8,249 nt of DNA. Origin: an uncultured Collinsella sp. GTDB taxonomy: Bacteria > Actinomycetota > Coriobacteriia > Coriobacteriales > Coriobacteriaceae. The stretch lies in NCBI GenBank assembly GCA_902470365.1, contig CABRFZ010000043.1, positions 1-8,249 of the forward strand. The letters run 5' to 3'. This document shows, piece after piece, positions 1 to 6,541 of this stretch; position 1 is the first letter of the stretch; each line of letters starts with the position of its first letter. The notes under the pieces were generated by a model, which saw nothing but the letters and a program-made list of their open reading frames with translations, was not told the origin of the DNA and made no database searches. A program made the position numbers and the translations under genes.

Positions 1-231
1 GGCCTGGGAATCTTCGAAGAGCTTGGTTTCTGTCGCGTTTCGGGGTTTGACGACACTCGTCGCATCGCGATGGCCGAAAATCCCGGCCGCGTGCAATTGA
101 GCAGGTCGATTCGCTATTTGGAGGGCTTGCGCTCGCGCATGGAGTTCTCGGCTTTTCGGAGCTGGGCACTCGATTCGTGCGCTTCTGATATGCTAGCCAA
201 AGTTAACCGCCCGATCGTTCCGCGGGCCTAG
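1..231 (+). CDS. recJ: RecJ-like single-strand DNA exonuclease, C-terminal 76 residues only
   Basis: The window opens inside this gene; frame 1 is open from base 1 to a TAG at 229-231. The visible residues begin GLGIFEELGFCRVSGFDD and end in KVNRPIVPRA. A phrase of the type 'iFeELGf', followed by a short beta segment and then 'vqLsrSirYleg', is typical of the C-terminal domain of Gram-positive RecJ proteins. RecJ degrades single-stranded DNA 5' to 3' in recombination and mismatch or base-excision repair. The DHH catalytic part lies outside the window, so the name rests on this tail and on the recJ-rel neighbourhood known from Gram-positive bacteria. The stop is 15 bp before the rel start, consistent with cotranscription. 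A different protein sharing such a tail cannot be excluded. Confidence 0.66.
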   Translation, partial: GLGIFEELGFCRVSGFDDTRRIAMAENPGRVQLSRSIRYLEGLRSRMEFSAFRSWALDSCASDMLAKVNRPIVPRA

Positions 232-246
232 GGGAAGGGGACCTCG

Positions 247-2607
247 ATGGATGCCGCAGCCCGTACCGCCCATGATTCCACCCTCCAGCCTTTTTCGGAG
301 ATGGAGCACTATAAGCATGCCGATGAGCTGCCGCCCGAGATTATGGCGGACAGCTACGACAAGCTGGAGCGCTTGTGCCTCAAATATATGAATGAGGACG
401 ACTTCTCCAAGGTGGAGCAGGCCTACTGCTTTGCTGCCGAGAAGCATTGCAACCAAAAACGGCGCTCGGGCGAGATGTACATTAACCATCCCGTCGAGGT
501 TGCCATCATTTTGGCCGATCTCAAGATGGACTGCGATGTGGTGTGCGCCGCGCTGCTGCACGATACCGTTGAGGATACAGAGACCTCGCTTGCCGATGTT
601 TCCGGCCTGTTTGGCGATACGGTGGCCGAGCTCGTCGATGGCGTGACCAAGCTCACCAACATCGAAGTCGACAGCATGGACGAGAAGCAGGCCCTCACGC
701 TGCGCAAGATGTTCCTCGCCATGTCCAAGGACATTCGCGTCATCATCGTTAAACTTGCCGACCGTCTGCACAACATGCGAACGCTGGCAGCCCTGCGCGA
801 GGATCGTCGCCTGTTTAAGGCTCGCGAGACCATGGACGTGTACGCGCCCTTGGCCGACCGCCTGGGCATGAGCTCTATTAAGTGGGAGCTCGAGGACCTG
901 TCCTTCTTCTACCTGGAGCCCGATGCCTACCAGCGCATTGCGCGCATGGTGGCGGAGTCGCGCGAGGTCCGTGAGCGCTATCTGGCTGAGACCATCAAGA
1001 CACTCACCGACGAGCTCAACCGCATTGGCCTGGAAGGCTTCCAGATCAACGGCCGTTCCAAGCACTATTGGTCCATCTACCAAAAGATGAAGCGCAAGGG
1101 CAAGGAATTCTCCGAGATCTACGACCTGGTGGCACTGCGCGTCATCACGCATTCGGTGCGCGATTGCTACTCCACGCTCGGCGCGGTGCATACGCTGTGG
1201 CACCCCATGCCTGGTCGCTTTAAAGACTATATCGCCATGCCCAAGGTCAATAACTACCAGTCGCTCCACACGACGGTCATCGGCCCTACGGCTCGTCCGC
1301 TCGAGATTCAGATTCGAACCTACGAGATGCATGAGCAGGCCGAGTACGGCATTGCCGCCCACTGGCTCTATAAGAAGTCGGGCGGATCGTCTGCTTCCAA
1401 GACCAATGACGCTCAACGTTTGGACGACCAGATCAACTGGCTTAAGCATTCGCTCGATTGGGCGGCTTCCGACGAGATCACCGATGCCAAGGAATACCTG
1501 CACTCGCTGAAGGTCGATCTGTTCGATCAGGAGATTTTTGTCTTCACGCCCAAAGGCGAGGTCATGGCGCTTCGTGCCGGCTCCACGCCGCTCGACTTTG
1601 CCTATGCCGTTCACACCGAGGTGGGAAACCATTGCGTCGGCGCCAAAATCAACGGTGCGGTGGCTCCGCTCACGCACGAGATTAAGACGGGTGACCGTGT
1701 CGAGATCCTGACTAACAAGAGTTCCAAGCCGTCGCGTGATTGGCTCAAGATCGTTAAGACACCTTCCGCCAAGTCAAAGATCCGCCGCTATTTTGCCGCT
1801 GCGACCAAGGACGACGACGCTGCCGCCGGCCGCGATATGCTGGCCAAGGACCTGCGTAAGCGTGGCTATGGCATTTCTACGCCGCGTTCAACGCGTGCAC
1901 TCAACGCCGTGGCGGAGCAGTTTAACTTCAAGCAGCTCGAGGACCTGTTTGCCGCCGTCGGCGCCGGCAAGGTTGCCCCGCGCGCTGTGGGCAATAAGGT
2001 CGAGCAAATCTTGGACCCCAAGCCCGAGGAACAGCTCACCAAGGCCGAGGCTATCGCCGAGGTCGTGAAACAGCCGGCCCGCGGCTCCAACCGCAAGCCG
2101 CAAAAGCGTGGCAAGAGCGCCAGTAACGGCATTATCGTTAAGGGCGAGAGCAACAGTGGCCTGCTGGTCCGTCTGGCTCATTGCTGCAACCCCGTGACGG
2201 GCGACGATATCGTCGGCTTCATCACGCGTGGCCGAGGTGTCTCAGTGCATCGCGCCAGCTGCCCCAACGTCAAGGGCCTCATGGAGCACCCCGAGCGCAT
2301 GATTGACGTAGAGTGGGATGGTGCTGCCGACACTCTCTTCCAGGTCGAGATCGTGGTCGAGTGCCTGGACCGCATGGGCCTGCTCAAGGACGTCACCATT
2401 GCCATTGGCGATGCAGGCGGCAATATCCTTTCCGCCGCCACCTCGACCAACCGCGAGGGTATTGCGACCCTGCGCTTTATGGTCGAGATTTCGGATGCGA
2501 GCGGCCTGGATCCGCTGCTGGCTTCCATCAGCAGTGTCGATTCGGTCTACGACGCTCGCCGTCTTATGCCCGGCGAGGGCGGAGCGCAACTCAAGCGCCG
2601 TGTGTAG
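247..2607 (+). CDS. relA: Bifunctional (p)ppGpp synthetase/hydrolase (Rel/SpoT family)
   Basis: 786 residues, full length for a long RelA-SpoT homologue. This cytosolic enzyme makes and degrades (p)ppGpp at the ribosome in the stringent response. The N-terminal HD hydrolase keeps its metal ligands: H81, H105-D106 in LLHDTVED, and D172 in ADRLHNMRTL. The synthetase domain follows (about 240-375), with GRSKHYWSIYQKMKRKG at 269-285 and GRFKDYIAMPK at 323-333. The RFKD signature (324-327) is the RxKD type of bifunctional enzymes, not the ExDD type of synthetase-only RelA. TGS is about 427-489, then a helical region, a zinc-finger-like segment (HCC 645-647, H668, C672) and an ACT domain about 697-773. 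The ATG at 247 is preceded by AGGGGAAGGGG (230-240) with six bases of spacing. Both activities should be intact. Gram-positive bifunctional enzymes of this kind are usually called rel or relA. Confidence 0.97.
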   Translation: MDAAARTAHDSTLQPFSEMEHYKHADELPPEIMADSYDKLERLCLKYMNEDDFSKVEQAYCFAAEKHCNQKRRSGEMYINHPVEVAIILADLKMDCDVVCAALLHDTVEDTETSLADVSGLFGDTVAELVDGVTKLTNIEVDSMDEKQALTLRKMFLAMSKDIRVIIVKLADRLHNMRTLAALREDRRLFKARETMDVYAPLADRLGMSSIKWELEDLSFFYLEPDAYQRIARMVAESREVRERYLAETIKTLTDELNRIGLEGFQINGRSKHYWSIYQKMKRKGKEFSEIYDLVALRVITHSVRDCYSTLGAVHTLWHPMPGRFKDYIAMPKVNNYQSLHTTVIGPTARPLEIQIRTYEMHEQAEYGIAAHWLYKKSGGSSASKTNDAQRLDDQINWLKHSLDWAASDEITDAKEYLHSLKVDLFDQEIFVFTPKGEVMALRAGSTPLDFAYAVHTEVGNHCVGAKINGAVAPLTHEIKTGDRVEILTNKSSKPSRDWLKIVKTPSAKSKIRRYFAAATKDDDAAAGRDMLAKDLRKRGYGISTPRSTRALNAVAEQFNFKQLEDLFAAVGAGKVAPRAVGNKVEQILDPKPEEQLTKAEAIAEVVKQPARGSNRKPQKRGKSASNGIIVKGESNSGLLVRLAHCCNPVTGDDIVGFITRGRGVSVHRASCPNVKGLMEHPERMIDVEWDGAADTLFQVEIVVECLDRMGLLKDVTIAIGDAGGNILSAATSTNREGIATLRFMVEISDASGLDPLLASISSVDSVYDARRLMPGEGGAQLKRRV

Positions 2608-2640
2608 GTGCGAGAGCCTCTCAGCATCATAGATATTGGT

Positions 2641-2678
2641 TACGTTCGAGGCATCGTTTGGTGCCTCGAACGTATTTT
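2641..2678 (+). terminator. Perfect 13-bp hairpin with short T-run between rel and the MBL gene
   Basis: TACGTTCGAGGCA (2641-2653) pairs without mismatch with TGCCTCGAACGTA (2662-2674) around an 8-nt loop, followed by TTTT (2675-2678). The shape is that of an intrinsic terminator with a weak T-tract. It starts 34 bp after the rel stop and ends two bases before the AAGGAGGG of the next gene, so a transcript coming through from rel would place the hairpin just upstream of that ribosome-binding site. I see no clear promoter between hairpin and gene. It may be a partial terminator or an intercistronic processing/stability stem. Confidence 0.6.
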
Positions 2679-2695
2679 AGAAGGAGGGTATGCGC

Positions 2696-3379
2696 ATGGG
2701 CGATATGACTTTGGACCTGACACCCCGAGGCGCGGCTTCGATTGAGGCGCTCGTCAACGGCCCGATTCAGACCAACAGCTACGCCGTGATTTCGAATGAC
2801 GAGTGCTTAATCGTCGATCCGGCGTGGGAGGGCGAGCGTCTTGTGGAGCATATCCGCACCGCGCATCCCGAGGTGCGCGTACTCGGCTCTGTCTGCACGC
2901 ACGGTCATGCCGACCATGTTGGCGGGGTTGCCGGGGTTCGAGCTGTCGTTGGCGACAGCACACTATATGAGTTGTGCGCTAAGGACGTGACGGTACCTCG
3001 CGCAAATATCGAGGAGCAGCGCGCCATGTGGGGTATCGAGACGCCCGATCCGGGTGAGCCGACGCGTTTGCTTGCCGAGGGCGATACAATCGAGGTGGGC
3101 GACGTCTGCCTGCAGGTGATCGAGACGCCGGGGCATACGCCGGGCGGCATCGTCCTGTTCGCCGCGACCGAGCAGGGGAACATCGCCTTTGTGGGCGACA
3201 CGCTTTTCCCGGGCAGTCACGGTCGTACCGATCTTTCCGGCGGTGACGAGGCGGCGATTATGCGCTCGCTCTCCAAACTTGCCAAGATGCTTCCGCCCGA
3301 TACCGTTTGCTTGACGGGCCATGGCGATTCGACCACGATGGCGCGCGAACTTATGCAGAACCCGTTTATGCAGATGTAG
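2696..3379 (+). CDS. MBL-fold metallo-hydrolase (glyoxalase II-like)
   Basis: 227 residues from the chosen start. A metallo-beta-lactamase-fold hydrolase with an intact dinuclear metal site: HGHADH (69-74) is the HxHxDH motif, H147 lies in PGHTPGG, D168 in VGDTLFPGSHGRTDL, and H209 in LTGHGD. The length and the TLFPGSHGRTDL pattern match the small glyoxalase II-like or YcbL-like group, which cleaves thioesters or related substrates; the real substrate cannot be read from the sequence. No signal peptide or membrane segment is seen, so it is cytosolic. AAGGAGGG at 2681-2688 gives ideal spacing to the ATG at 2696; an in-frame ATG at 2690 would leave only one base of spacing. An MBL hydrolase near rel is also known from Firmicutes. 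A 194-bp gap follows before fba. Confidence 0.9.
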   Translation: MGDMTLDLTPRGAASIEALVNGPIQTNSYAVISNDECLIVDPAWEGERLVEHIRTAHPEVRVLGSVCTHGHADHVGGVAGVRAVVGDSTLYELCAKDVTVPRANIEEQRAMWGIETPDPGEPTRLLAEGDTIEVGDVCLQVIETPGHTPGGIVLFAATEQGNIAFVGDTLFPGSHGRTDLSGGDEAAIMRSLSKLAKMLPPDTVCLTGHGDSTTMARELMQNPFMQM

Positions 3380-3460
3380 GCTCGAAGCCGTCTTCCGAAC
3401 CACGAAGACCGCTCAATCGTCAAGCTATTTTCCCCAGTGGGTCGATTCTGTGGGGCAAAC

Positions 3461-3475
3461 GGTCAAAATTTGTCC
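3461..3475. promoter_or_regulatory. 15-bp near-palindrome upstream of fba, possible operator
   Basis: GGTCAAAATTTGTCC is symmetric except for one mismatched pair (third base from each end) around a central base. It lies about 30-45 bp upstream of the likely -35 region of fba. An activator or repressor site is possible, but a single palindrome of this size can arise by chance and I do not recognise a known regulator's site. Confidence 0.2.
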
Positions 3476-3525
3476 AATCGGATGGTATTCGTGAACAAAC
3501 GAACGTTTATGCTCGGGTATGTCGT

Positions 3526-3533
3526 GGTAAAAT
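3526..3533 (+). promoter_or_regulatory. Probable extended -10 promoter of fba
   Basis: TGGTAAAAT (an extended TGnTATAAT-like -10) spans roughly 3525-3533, about 40 bp before the fba start. The hexamer TAAAAT at 3528-3533 matches five of six consensus bases. The region where a -35 should fall (around 3505-3511, GTTTATG) is poor, which is tolerated with an extended -10. Transcription would start near 3540, giving a short leader of about 35 nt that contains the ribosome-binding site. Confidence 0.45.
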
Positions 3534-3573
3534 CTCAGGCGTTATCGGAGCAACCTTACAGGAGGTTTCTTTT

Positions 3574-4440
3574 ATGCTCGTCAACGCAGCAGACATGCTC
3601 AAGAAGGCCGAGGCCGGCAAGTACGGTCTCGGTGCCTTCAACACCAACAACCTCGAGTGGACCCTGGCTATTCTCCAGGCCGCCGAGGAGGCCAAGTCTC
3701 CGCTGATCCTTCAGTGCACCGCTGGTGCCGCTAAGTGGATGGGCGGTTTCAAGGTCTGCGCCGACATGGTCAAGGCTGCCGTCGAGGCCACGGGCGTTAC
3801 CGTTCCCGTCGCCCTTCACCTCGATCACGGTTCTTACGAGGACTGCTTCAAGTGCATCGAGGCCGGCTTTACGTCCATCATGTATGACGGCTCTCACGAG
3901 GAGACCTTCCAGCTTAACCTCGACCGCACCAAGGAGCTCGTTGAGCTTGCCCACTCCAAGGGCATGTCCATCGAGGCCGAGGTCGGCGGCATCGGCGGCA
4001 CCGAGGACGGCGTGACCTCCAGCGGCGAGCTCGCTGATCCTGCTGAGTGCAAGCAGATTGCTGACCTGGGCGTCGACTTCCTCGCTTGCGGTATCGGCAA
4101 CATCCACGGCGTGTACCCTGCCGACTGGGCTGGCCTTTCCTTCGAGCGCCTGGGCGAGATCAAGGCTCAGACCGGCGACCTGCCCCTCGTCCTGCACGGT
4201 GGCACCGGCATCCCCGAGGATCAGATCAAGAAGGCCATCTCCCTGGGTATCTCCAAGATCAACGTCAACACCGATCTGCAGCTCGTCTTTGCCAAGGGCG
4301 TTCGCGAGTACATCGAGGCTGGCAAGGATCAGCAGGGCAAGGGCTTTGACCCCCGCAAGCTCCTCAAGCCTGGTCGCGACAACATCGTTGCCCGCACCAA
4401 GGAGCTCATGGAGGAGTTTGGCTCCGTCAACAAGGCGTAA
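3574..4440 (+). CDS. fba: Class II fructose-1,6-bisphosphate aldolase
   Basis: 288 residues, normal length for a zinc-dependent class II (Fba/GatY/KbaY) aldolase. It reversibly cleaves fructose-1,6-bisphosphate to dihydroxyacetone phosphate and glyceraldehyde-3-phosphate in glycolysis and gluconeogenesis, in the cytosol. Seen: GAFNTNN (20-26), HLDHG (82-86; catalytic D84 and zinc ligand H85), EAEVGGIGG (134-142), zinc ligands H178 (GNIHGVY) and H208 (LHGGTG), and NVNTD (230-234) with the phosphate-binding region. The ATG at 3574 has AGGAGG at 3560-3565 with eight bases of spacing; the open frame runs further upstream but without start signals. Codon choice is strongly biased (CTC, AAG, GAG, ATC), as expected for high expression. 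A promoter precedes it and a large inverted repeat follows, so it looks monocistronic. Tagatose-bisphosphate aldolase is the main alternative specificity. Confidence 0.95.
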   Translation: MLVNAADMLKKAEAGKYGLGAFNTNNLEWTLAILQAAEEAKSPLILQCTAGAAKWMGGFKVCADMVKAAVEATGVTVPVALHLDHGSYEDCFKCIEAGFTSIMYDGSHEETFQLNLDRTKELVELAHSKGMSIEAEVGGIGGTEDGVTSSGELADPAECKQIADLGVDFLACGIGNIHGVYPADWAGLSFERLGEIKAQTGDLPLVLHGGTGIPEDQIKKAISLGISKINVNTDLQLVFAKGVREYIEAGKDQQGKGFDPRKLLKPGRDNIVARTKELMEEFGSVNKA

Positions 4441-4460
4441 GCGTCGCTAAACTTCCCGTC

Positions 4461-4552
4461 GGAAGCCCCGTCCCCCTACACTGTTTCCTTTGCGCTCACC
4501 TGGCTTCGCCAGAAGTCGCGCCAAGGAAACAGTTCCGGGGGACGGGGCTTCC
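4461..4552. repeat. 92-nt nested inverted repeat (REP/BIME-like element or compound terminator)
   Basis: Four nested stems share one centre. The outer 16-bp stem GGAAGCCCCGTCCCCC (4461-4476) pairs perfectly with 4537-4552. A 3x3 internal loop leads to the 11-bp stem ACTGTTTCCTT (4480-4490) with 4523-4533. Then come GCGC (4492-4495 with 4518-4521) and CTGGC/GCCAG (4500-4504 with 4508-4512) around TTC. It begins 21 bp after the fba stop. The bases after it (TTCGTTTA) are only weakly T-rich, so it is not a classic intrinsic terminator, though such a stem could stop transcription or protect the fba mRNA 3' end. The elaborate near-symmetric form resembles dispersed REP/BIME or MITE elements. Confidence 0.75.
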
Positions 4553-4628
4553 TTCGTTTAACGCCGCAGGGTTACTGGGCTGAATTCATTTTTAGAGGTA
4601 CCGTTTATCGGTGTTGAGGGTTCCTTTA

Positions 4629-4657
4629 TTGGGGCTTTCTTTTTATCTCGCTACAAT
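4629..4657 (+). promoter_or_regulatory. Possible promoter of the transglutaminase-like gene
   Basis: TTGGGG (4629-4634) and TACAAT (4652-4657) are separated by 17 bp. The -10 matches five of six consensus bases and the -35 three of six. The -10 overlaps an in-frame ATG at 4656, so a transcript starting near 4664 would not carry that ATG; the start at 4692 would then have a leader of about 28 nt. Confidence 0.4.
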
Positions 4658-4691
4658 GGACTTCAAGAGTTCTAATGACTTGGAGTTTGGT

Positions 4692-6125
4692 ATGGCTGTT
4701 ATTAATGTGCTGCCTTCGGATGGGAAGGTCATTGACGAGGGTCCTGTTGGTTGCTCTGTTGATGTTTGCAATGATGACTTCCGTTTTCTAGATGTTGGCT
4801 TGCCACCCGAGATTCTGCGTTTAAAGGACGCGGGGTATCTTTCGCAGGCTATTGAGGCTTGCGACCGCCTACTTGCCCAAGATCCCGATCCCTCGCTTGC
4901 TGCCTGCGTTCGTGCCGAGCGGTATCGCATGCTTGAGACGCCGCTTCATTTTTCGGTATCGCGCGATCGAGCTATTGCGATGATTCGCGAGGAGTGGCCT
5001 GAGTTTACCGAGGAGCAGTTTGACGATCTGATCGACCGTAAGCGTATTGACTGGCGCTTTATCGATGGCGAGCTGTTCGTTCTCGACAACTTTCTCGATT
5101 CGCTTCGCGTATATCCCAAAGAGGTCCCCGGCATGCGTCCCGATCCTACGGACGGAATTGCACTGCGCAACGAGATGCTCAAGGAGATGGAGTCACAAAA
5201 CGGATTGACTCGCGTCATTACGCTTAAGGCGTCCTTGTCTGTCCCCGGCGCTCTAGAGGGGGAGACCGTTCGCGCTTGGCTTCCCGTTGCCGCCACCTGC
5301 CGCCAACAGTCTCAGGTCGAGATTCTCGACATGACGCCGGAGGGTGCTGTTGCTTCCGCGAATACTTCGGCGCGTACCGCTTCGTGGTCTTCTTCGAGTG
5401 AGCGCTCATTCTCGGTGACCTATCGCTATCAAATCGATGCCGCTTATCGCGATGTCTATGGGGGTGCGCTTCCGGCGCATCCATGTATGGACGCGCCTCT
5501 GCCTGAGGATATTTCTGAGGACCGTCCGCACATTGCATTCACGCCGTATCTGCAGCAGCTGACGGCCGGTGTTGTTGACGGACTCGAGGATCCGCTCGAT
5601 CGCGCCCGTGCTATCTATGATTACCTGACGCAGTATATCGACTATCGCTATCAGCCGCCGTACTTGCTTTTGGGATCAATTGCCGATGACTGCGCGCATT
5701 CGCTTCGCGGCGATTGCGGTGTTATGGCGCTTACGTTTATCACCATGTGCCGTATTGCCGGTGTGCCCGCCCGTTGGCAGAGCGGCCTGTATGTTGCGCC
5801 CAATTCGGTGGGGTCGCACGACTGGGCAGAGTTCTATACGCCGCAGACCGGTTGGCTCAACGCCGACGTGTCATTTGGATCTTCTGCTCGCAGGATGGGG
5901 GAGGAGTGGCGCCGCCGTCACTACTTTGGCAATCTCGACCCGTGGCGTATGGTGGCCAACAATCGATTCCAGGCAGAGTTTGAGCCCTCTTTCAACGGCA
6001 TGCGCGAGGACCCTTACGATAACCAGATGGGTGAGGCTTCGGTCGACGGTCGCGGATGCCGTCAGCGCGAGATGCTCCGCACGGTCGAACTCATCGAAAT
6101 GCTCGAAGTTCCATTTTCGGACTAA
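4692..6125 (+). CDS. Transglutaminase-like domain protein, cytosolic
   Basis: 477 residues from the chosen start. The C-terminal part is a transglutaminase-like (papain-fold) domain with the full catalytic triad: C342 in RGDCGVMALTF, H376 in GSHDWAEFY and D392 in LNADVSFG. Before it lie an N-terminal helical region with TPR-like character (about 38-85, PPEILRLKDAGYLSQAIEACDRLL) and a beta-rich middle segment (about 170-255). No signal peptide or membrane segment is seen, so it probably acts in the cytosol as a peptidase, amidase or cross-linking enzyme; the substrate is unknown. The ATG at 4692 has GGAG at 4682-4685 with six bases of spacing and lies downstream of a plausible promoter. In-frame alternatives are ATG 4656 and GTG 4611, neither with a good ribosome-binding site. 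Codon use is less biased than in fba or infC, suggesting lower expression. tRNA-Leu follows 39 bp later. Confidence 0.85.
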   Translation: MAVINVLPSDGKVIDEGPVGCSVDVCNDDFRFLDVGLPPEILRLKDAGYLSQAIEACDRLLAQDPDPSLAACVRAERYRMLETPLHFSVSRDRAIAMIREEWPEFTEEQFDDLIDRKRIDWRFIDGELFVLDNFLDSLRVYPKEVPGMRPDPTDGIALRNEMLKEMESQNGLTRVITLKASLSVPGALEGETVRAWLPVAATCRQQSQVEILDMTPEGAVASANTSARTASWSSSSERSFSVTYRYQIDAAYRDVYGGALPAHPCMDAPLPEDISEDRPHIAFTPYLQQLTAGVVDGLEDPLDRARAIYDYLTQYIDYRYQPPYLLLGSIADDCAHSLRGDCGVMALTFITMCRIAGVPARWQSGLYVAPNSVGSHDWAEFYTPQTGWLNADVSFGSSARRMGEEWRRRHYFGNLDPWRMVANNRFQAEFEPSFNGMREDPYDNQMGEASVDGRGCRQREMLRTVELIEMLEVPFSD

Positions 6126-6139
6126 TCGGTAGAAAGCTG

Positions 6140-6148
6140 TGATAAACT
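6140..6148 (+). promoter_or_regulatory. Possible extended -10 element of tRNA-Leu
   Basis: TGATAAACT fits TGnTAnnnT and lies 16 bp before the tRNA 5' end, a normal distance for a tRNA promoter. No convincing -35 is visible; the bases upstream are the end of the preceding gene. Confidence 0.3.
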
Positions 6149-6164
6149 AACTCACGCATTACGT

Positions 6165-6251
6165 GCCCGAGTGGCGGAATTGGCAGACGCAGTGGACTCA
6201 AAATCCACCGTTGGCAACAACGTGCGAGTTCGAGTCTCGCCTCGGGCACCA
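6165..6251 (+). tRNA. tRNA-Leu(CAA)
   Basis: An 87-nt class II tRNA with CCA encoded. The acceptor GCCCGAG (6165-6171) pairs with CTCGGGC (6241-6247), followed by discriminator A and CCA (6249-6251). The anticodon stem GTGGA/TCCAC (6192-6196 with 6204-6208) encloses loop CTCAAAA with anticodon CAA at 6199-6201, reading UUG. The long variable arm (CGTTGGCAACAACG) and the TGGCGGAATTGGCAGAC D-arm are typical for leucine. The T-loop is TTCGAGT. All identity features are visible, and a terminator follows 20 bp later. Confidence 0.97.
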
Positions 6252-6297
6252 TACATGCAAGTGAGCGTTCAAGGGGGTTGCGGCCCCCTTTTTCGTG
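6229..6297 (+). repeat. Direct repeat copy 1: 3' part of tRNA-Leu plus its terminator
   Basis: This 69-bp stretch runs from the T-loop of tRNA-Leu through CCA into the terminator. It recurs at 6413-6480 with 63 of 69 aligned columns identical by my hand alignment. The first 33 bases (6229-6261) are identical in both copies; the differences fall in the 3' flank and terminator loop. Confidence 0.9.
6271..6293 (+). terminator. Intrinsic terminator of tRNA-Leu
   Basis: AAGGGGG (6271-6277) pairs with CCCCCTT (6284-6290) around a 6-nt loop, and TTTTT covers 6289-6293. The position just after the tRNA fits its transcription end. Confidence 0.85.
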
Positions 6298-6412
6298 CCG
6301 AACTCGCGTGAGCGCGCGAAGCGTTAAGCAAACAGGCCTGCGGCCTGTTTGTAGCGGAGCGTGGCGAGGGCGCCGCGCGTCCGAAGCCCGGGGCTTCGCG
6401 AAGCGAAGGCCC
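6298..6412. other. GC-rich, palindrome-dense spacer between the two tRNA-Leu 3' copies
   Basis: 115 bp without a convincing gene. It contains a perfect 10-bp hairpin (CAAACAGGCC 6329-6338 with 6342-6351, loop TGC), a 17-bp palindrome (CGAAGCCC-G-GGGCTTCG, 6382-6398) and an overlapping perfect 12-bp palindrome (GCTTCGCGAAGC, 6393-6404). The 9-mer CGCGAAGCG occurs twice (6315-6323 and 6397-6405). The texture suggests a small dispersed repeat; what it does is unknown. Confidence 0.55.
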
Positions 6413-6435
6413 TTCGAGTCTCGCCTCGGGCACCA
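6413..6435 (+). pseudogene. Truncated tRNA-Leu: T-loop to CCA only
   Basis: TTCGAGTCTCGCCTCGGGC followed by ACCA is identical to the 3' end of tRNA-Leu at 6229-6251. The 5' acceptor, D, anticodon and variable arms are absent; upstream lies the palindromic spacer, and even the 5' strand of the T-stem is not preserved (GGCCC instead of GCGAG). It cannot fold into a tRNA. It is either a remnant of tandem duplication or an attachment-site half left by an integrative element. Confidence 0.8.
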
Positions 6436-6454
6436 TACATGCAAGCGAACGTTC

Positions 6455-6476
6455 AAGGGGGTCAAGGCCCCTTTTT
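6455..6476 (+). terminator. Duplicated intrinsic terminator
   Basis: AAGGGG (6455-6460) pairs with CCCCTT (6468-6473) around a 7-nt loop, with TTTTT at 6472-6476. It has one base pair less than the tRNA-Leu terminator it copies. It insulates the infC promoter from upstream transcription. Confidence 0.75.
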
Positions 6477-6506
6477 CGTGTACGTAATGTGATAACGCGC
6501 TGTACG

Positions 6507-6515
6507 TGTTATTAT
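6507..6515 (+). promoter_or_regulatory. Probable extended -10 promoter of infC-rpmI-rplT
   Basis: TGTTATTAT fits the extended -10 consensus, with TATTAT (6510-6515) matching five of six bases. No clear -35 is visible around 6487-6492. It is the first plausible promoter after the duplicated terminator and would give a leader of about 175 nt before infC. Confidence 0.5.
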
Positions 6516-6541
6516 TCGCAAGGCGTTGTTCCCGCAATGCC

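Larger units (their letters stand above)
6413..6480 (+). repeat. Direct repeat copy 2 (tRNA-Leu 3' end plus terminator), possible att-like site
   Basis: Second copy of the 6229-6297 repeat, offset by 184 bp. The first 33 bases are identical and end 10 bases past the CCA. Compensating or loop-only changes keep the terminator hairpin functional in the divergent part. Confidence 0.85.

Noticed and set aside
193..1677. Long open frame of 494 codons on the - strand opposite the rel gene
   Set aside because: It is a reading-frame shadow of a GC-rich, codon-biased gene with a complete set of Rel motifs on the + strand; its translation shows no recognisable domain.
3434..3456. CCCCA/TGGGG stem between the MBL gene and fba considered as a terminator
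   Set aside because: Only five base pairs with a 14-nt loop and no T-run on either side in the right place.
3556..4197. 213-codon open frame on the - strand opposite fba
   Set aside because: Complementary shadow of the strongly codon-biased aldolase gene; low-complexity, leucine/alanine/glycine-rich translation without motifs.
6157..6489. Inverted 8-mers CATTACGT (6157-6164) and ACGTAATG (6482-6489), each near a GTGATAA, flanking the tRNA duplication
   Set aside because: Could be read as ends of a small mobile unit, but 8 bp is short, there is no target-site duplication that I can see, and the first lies at the tRNA 5' edge; chance is the simpler explanation.
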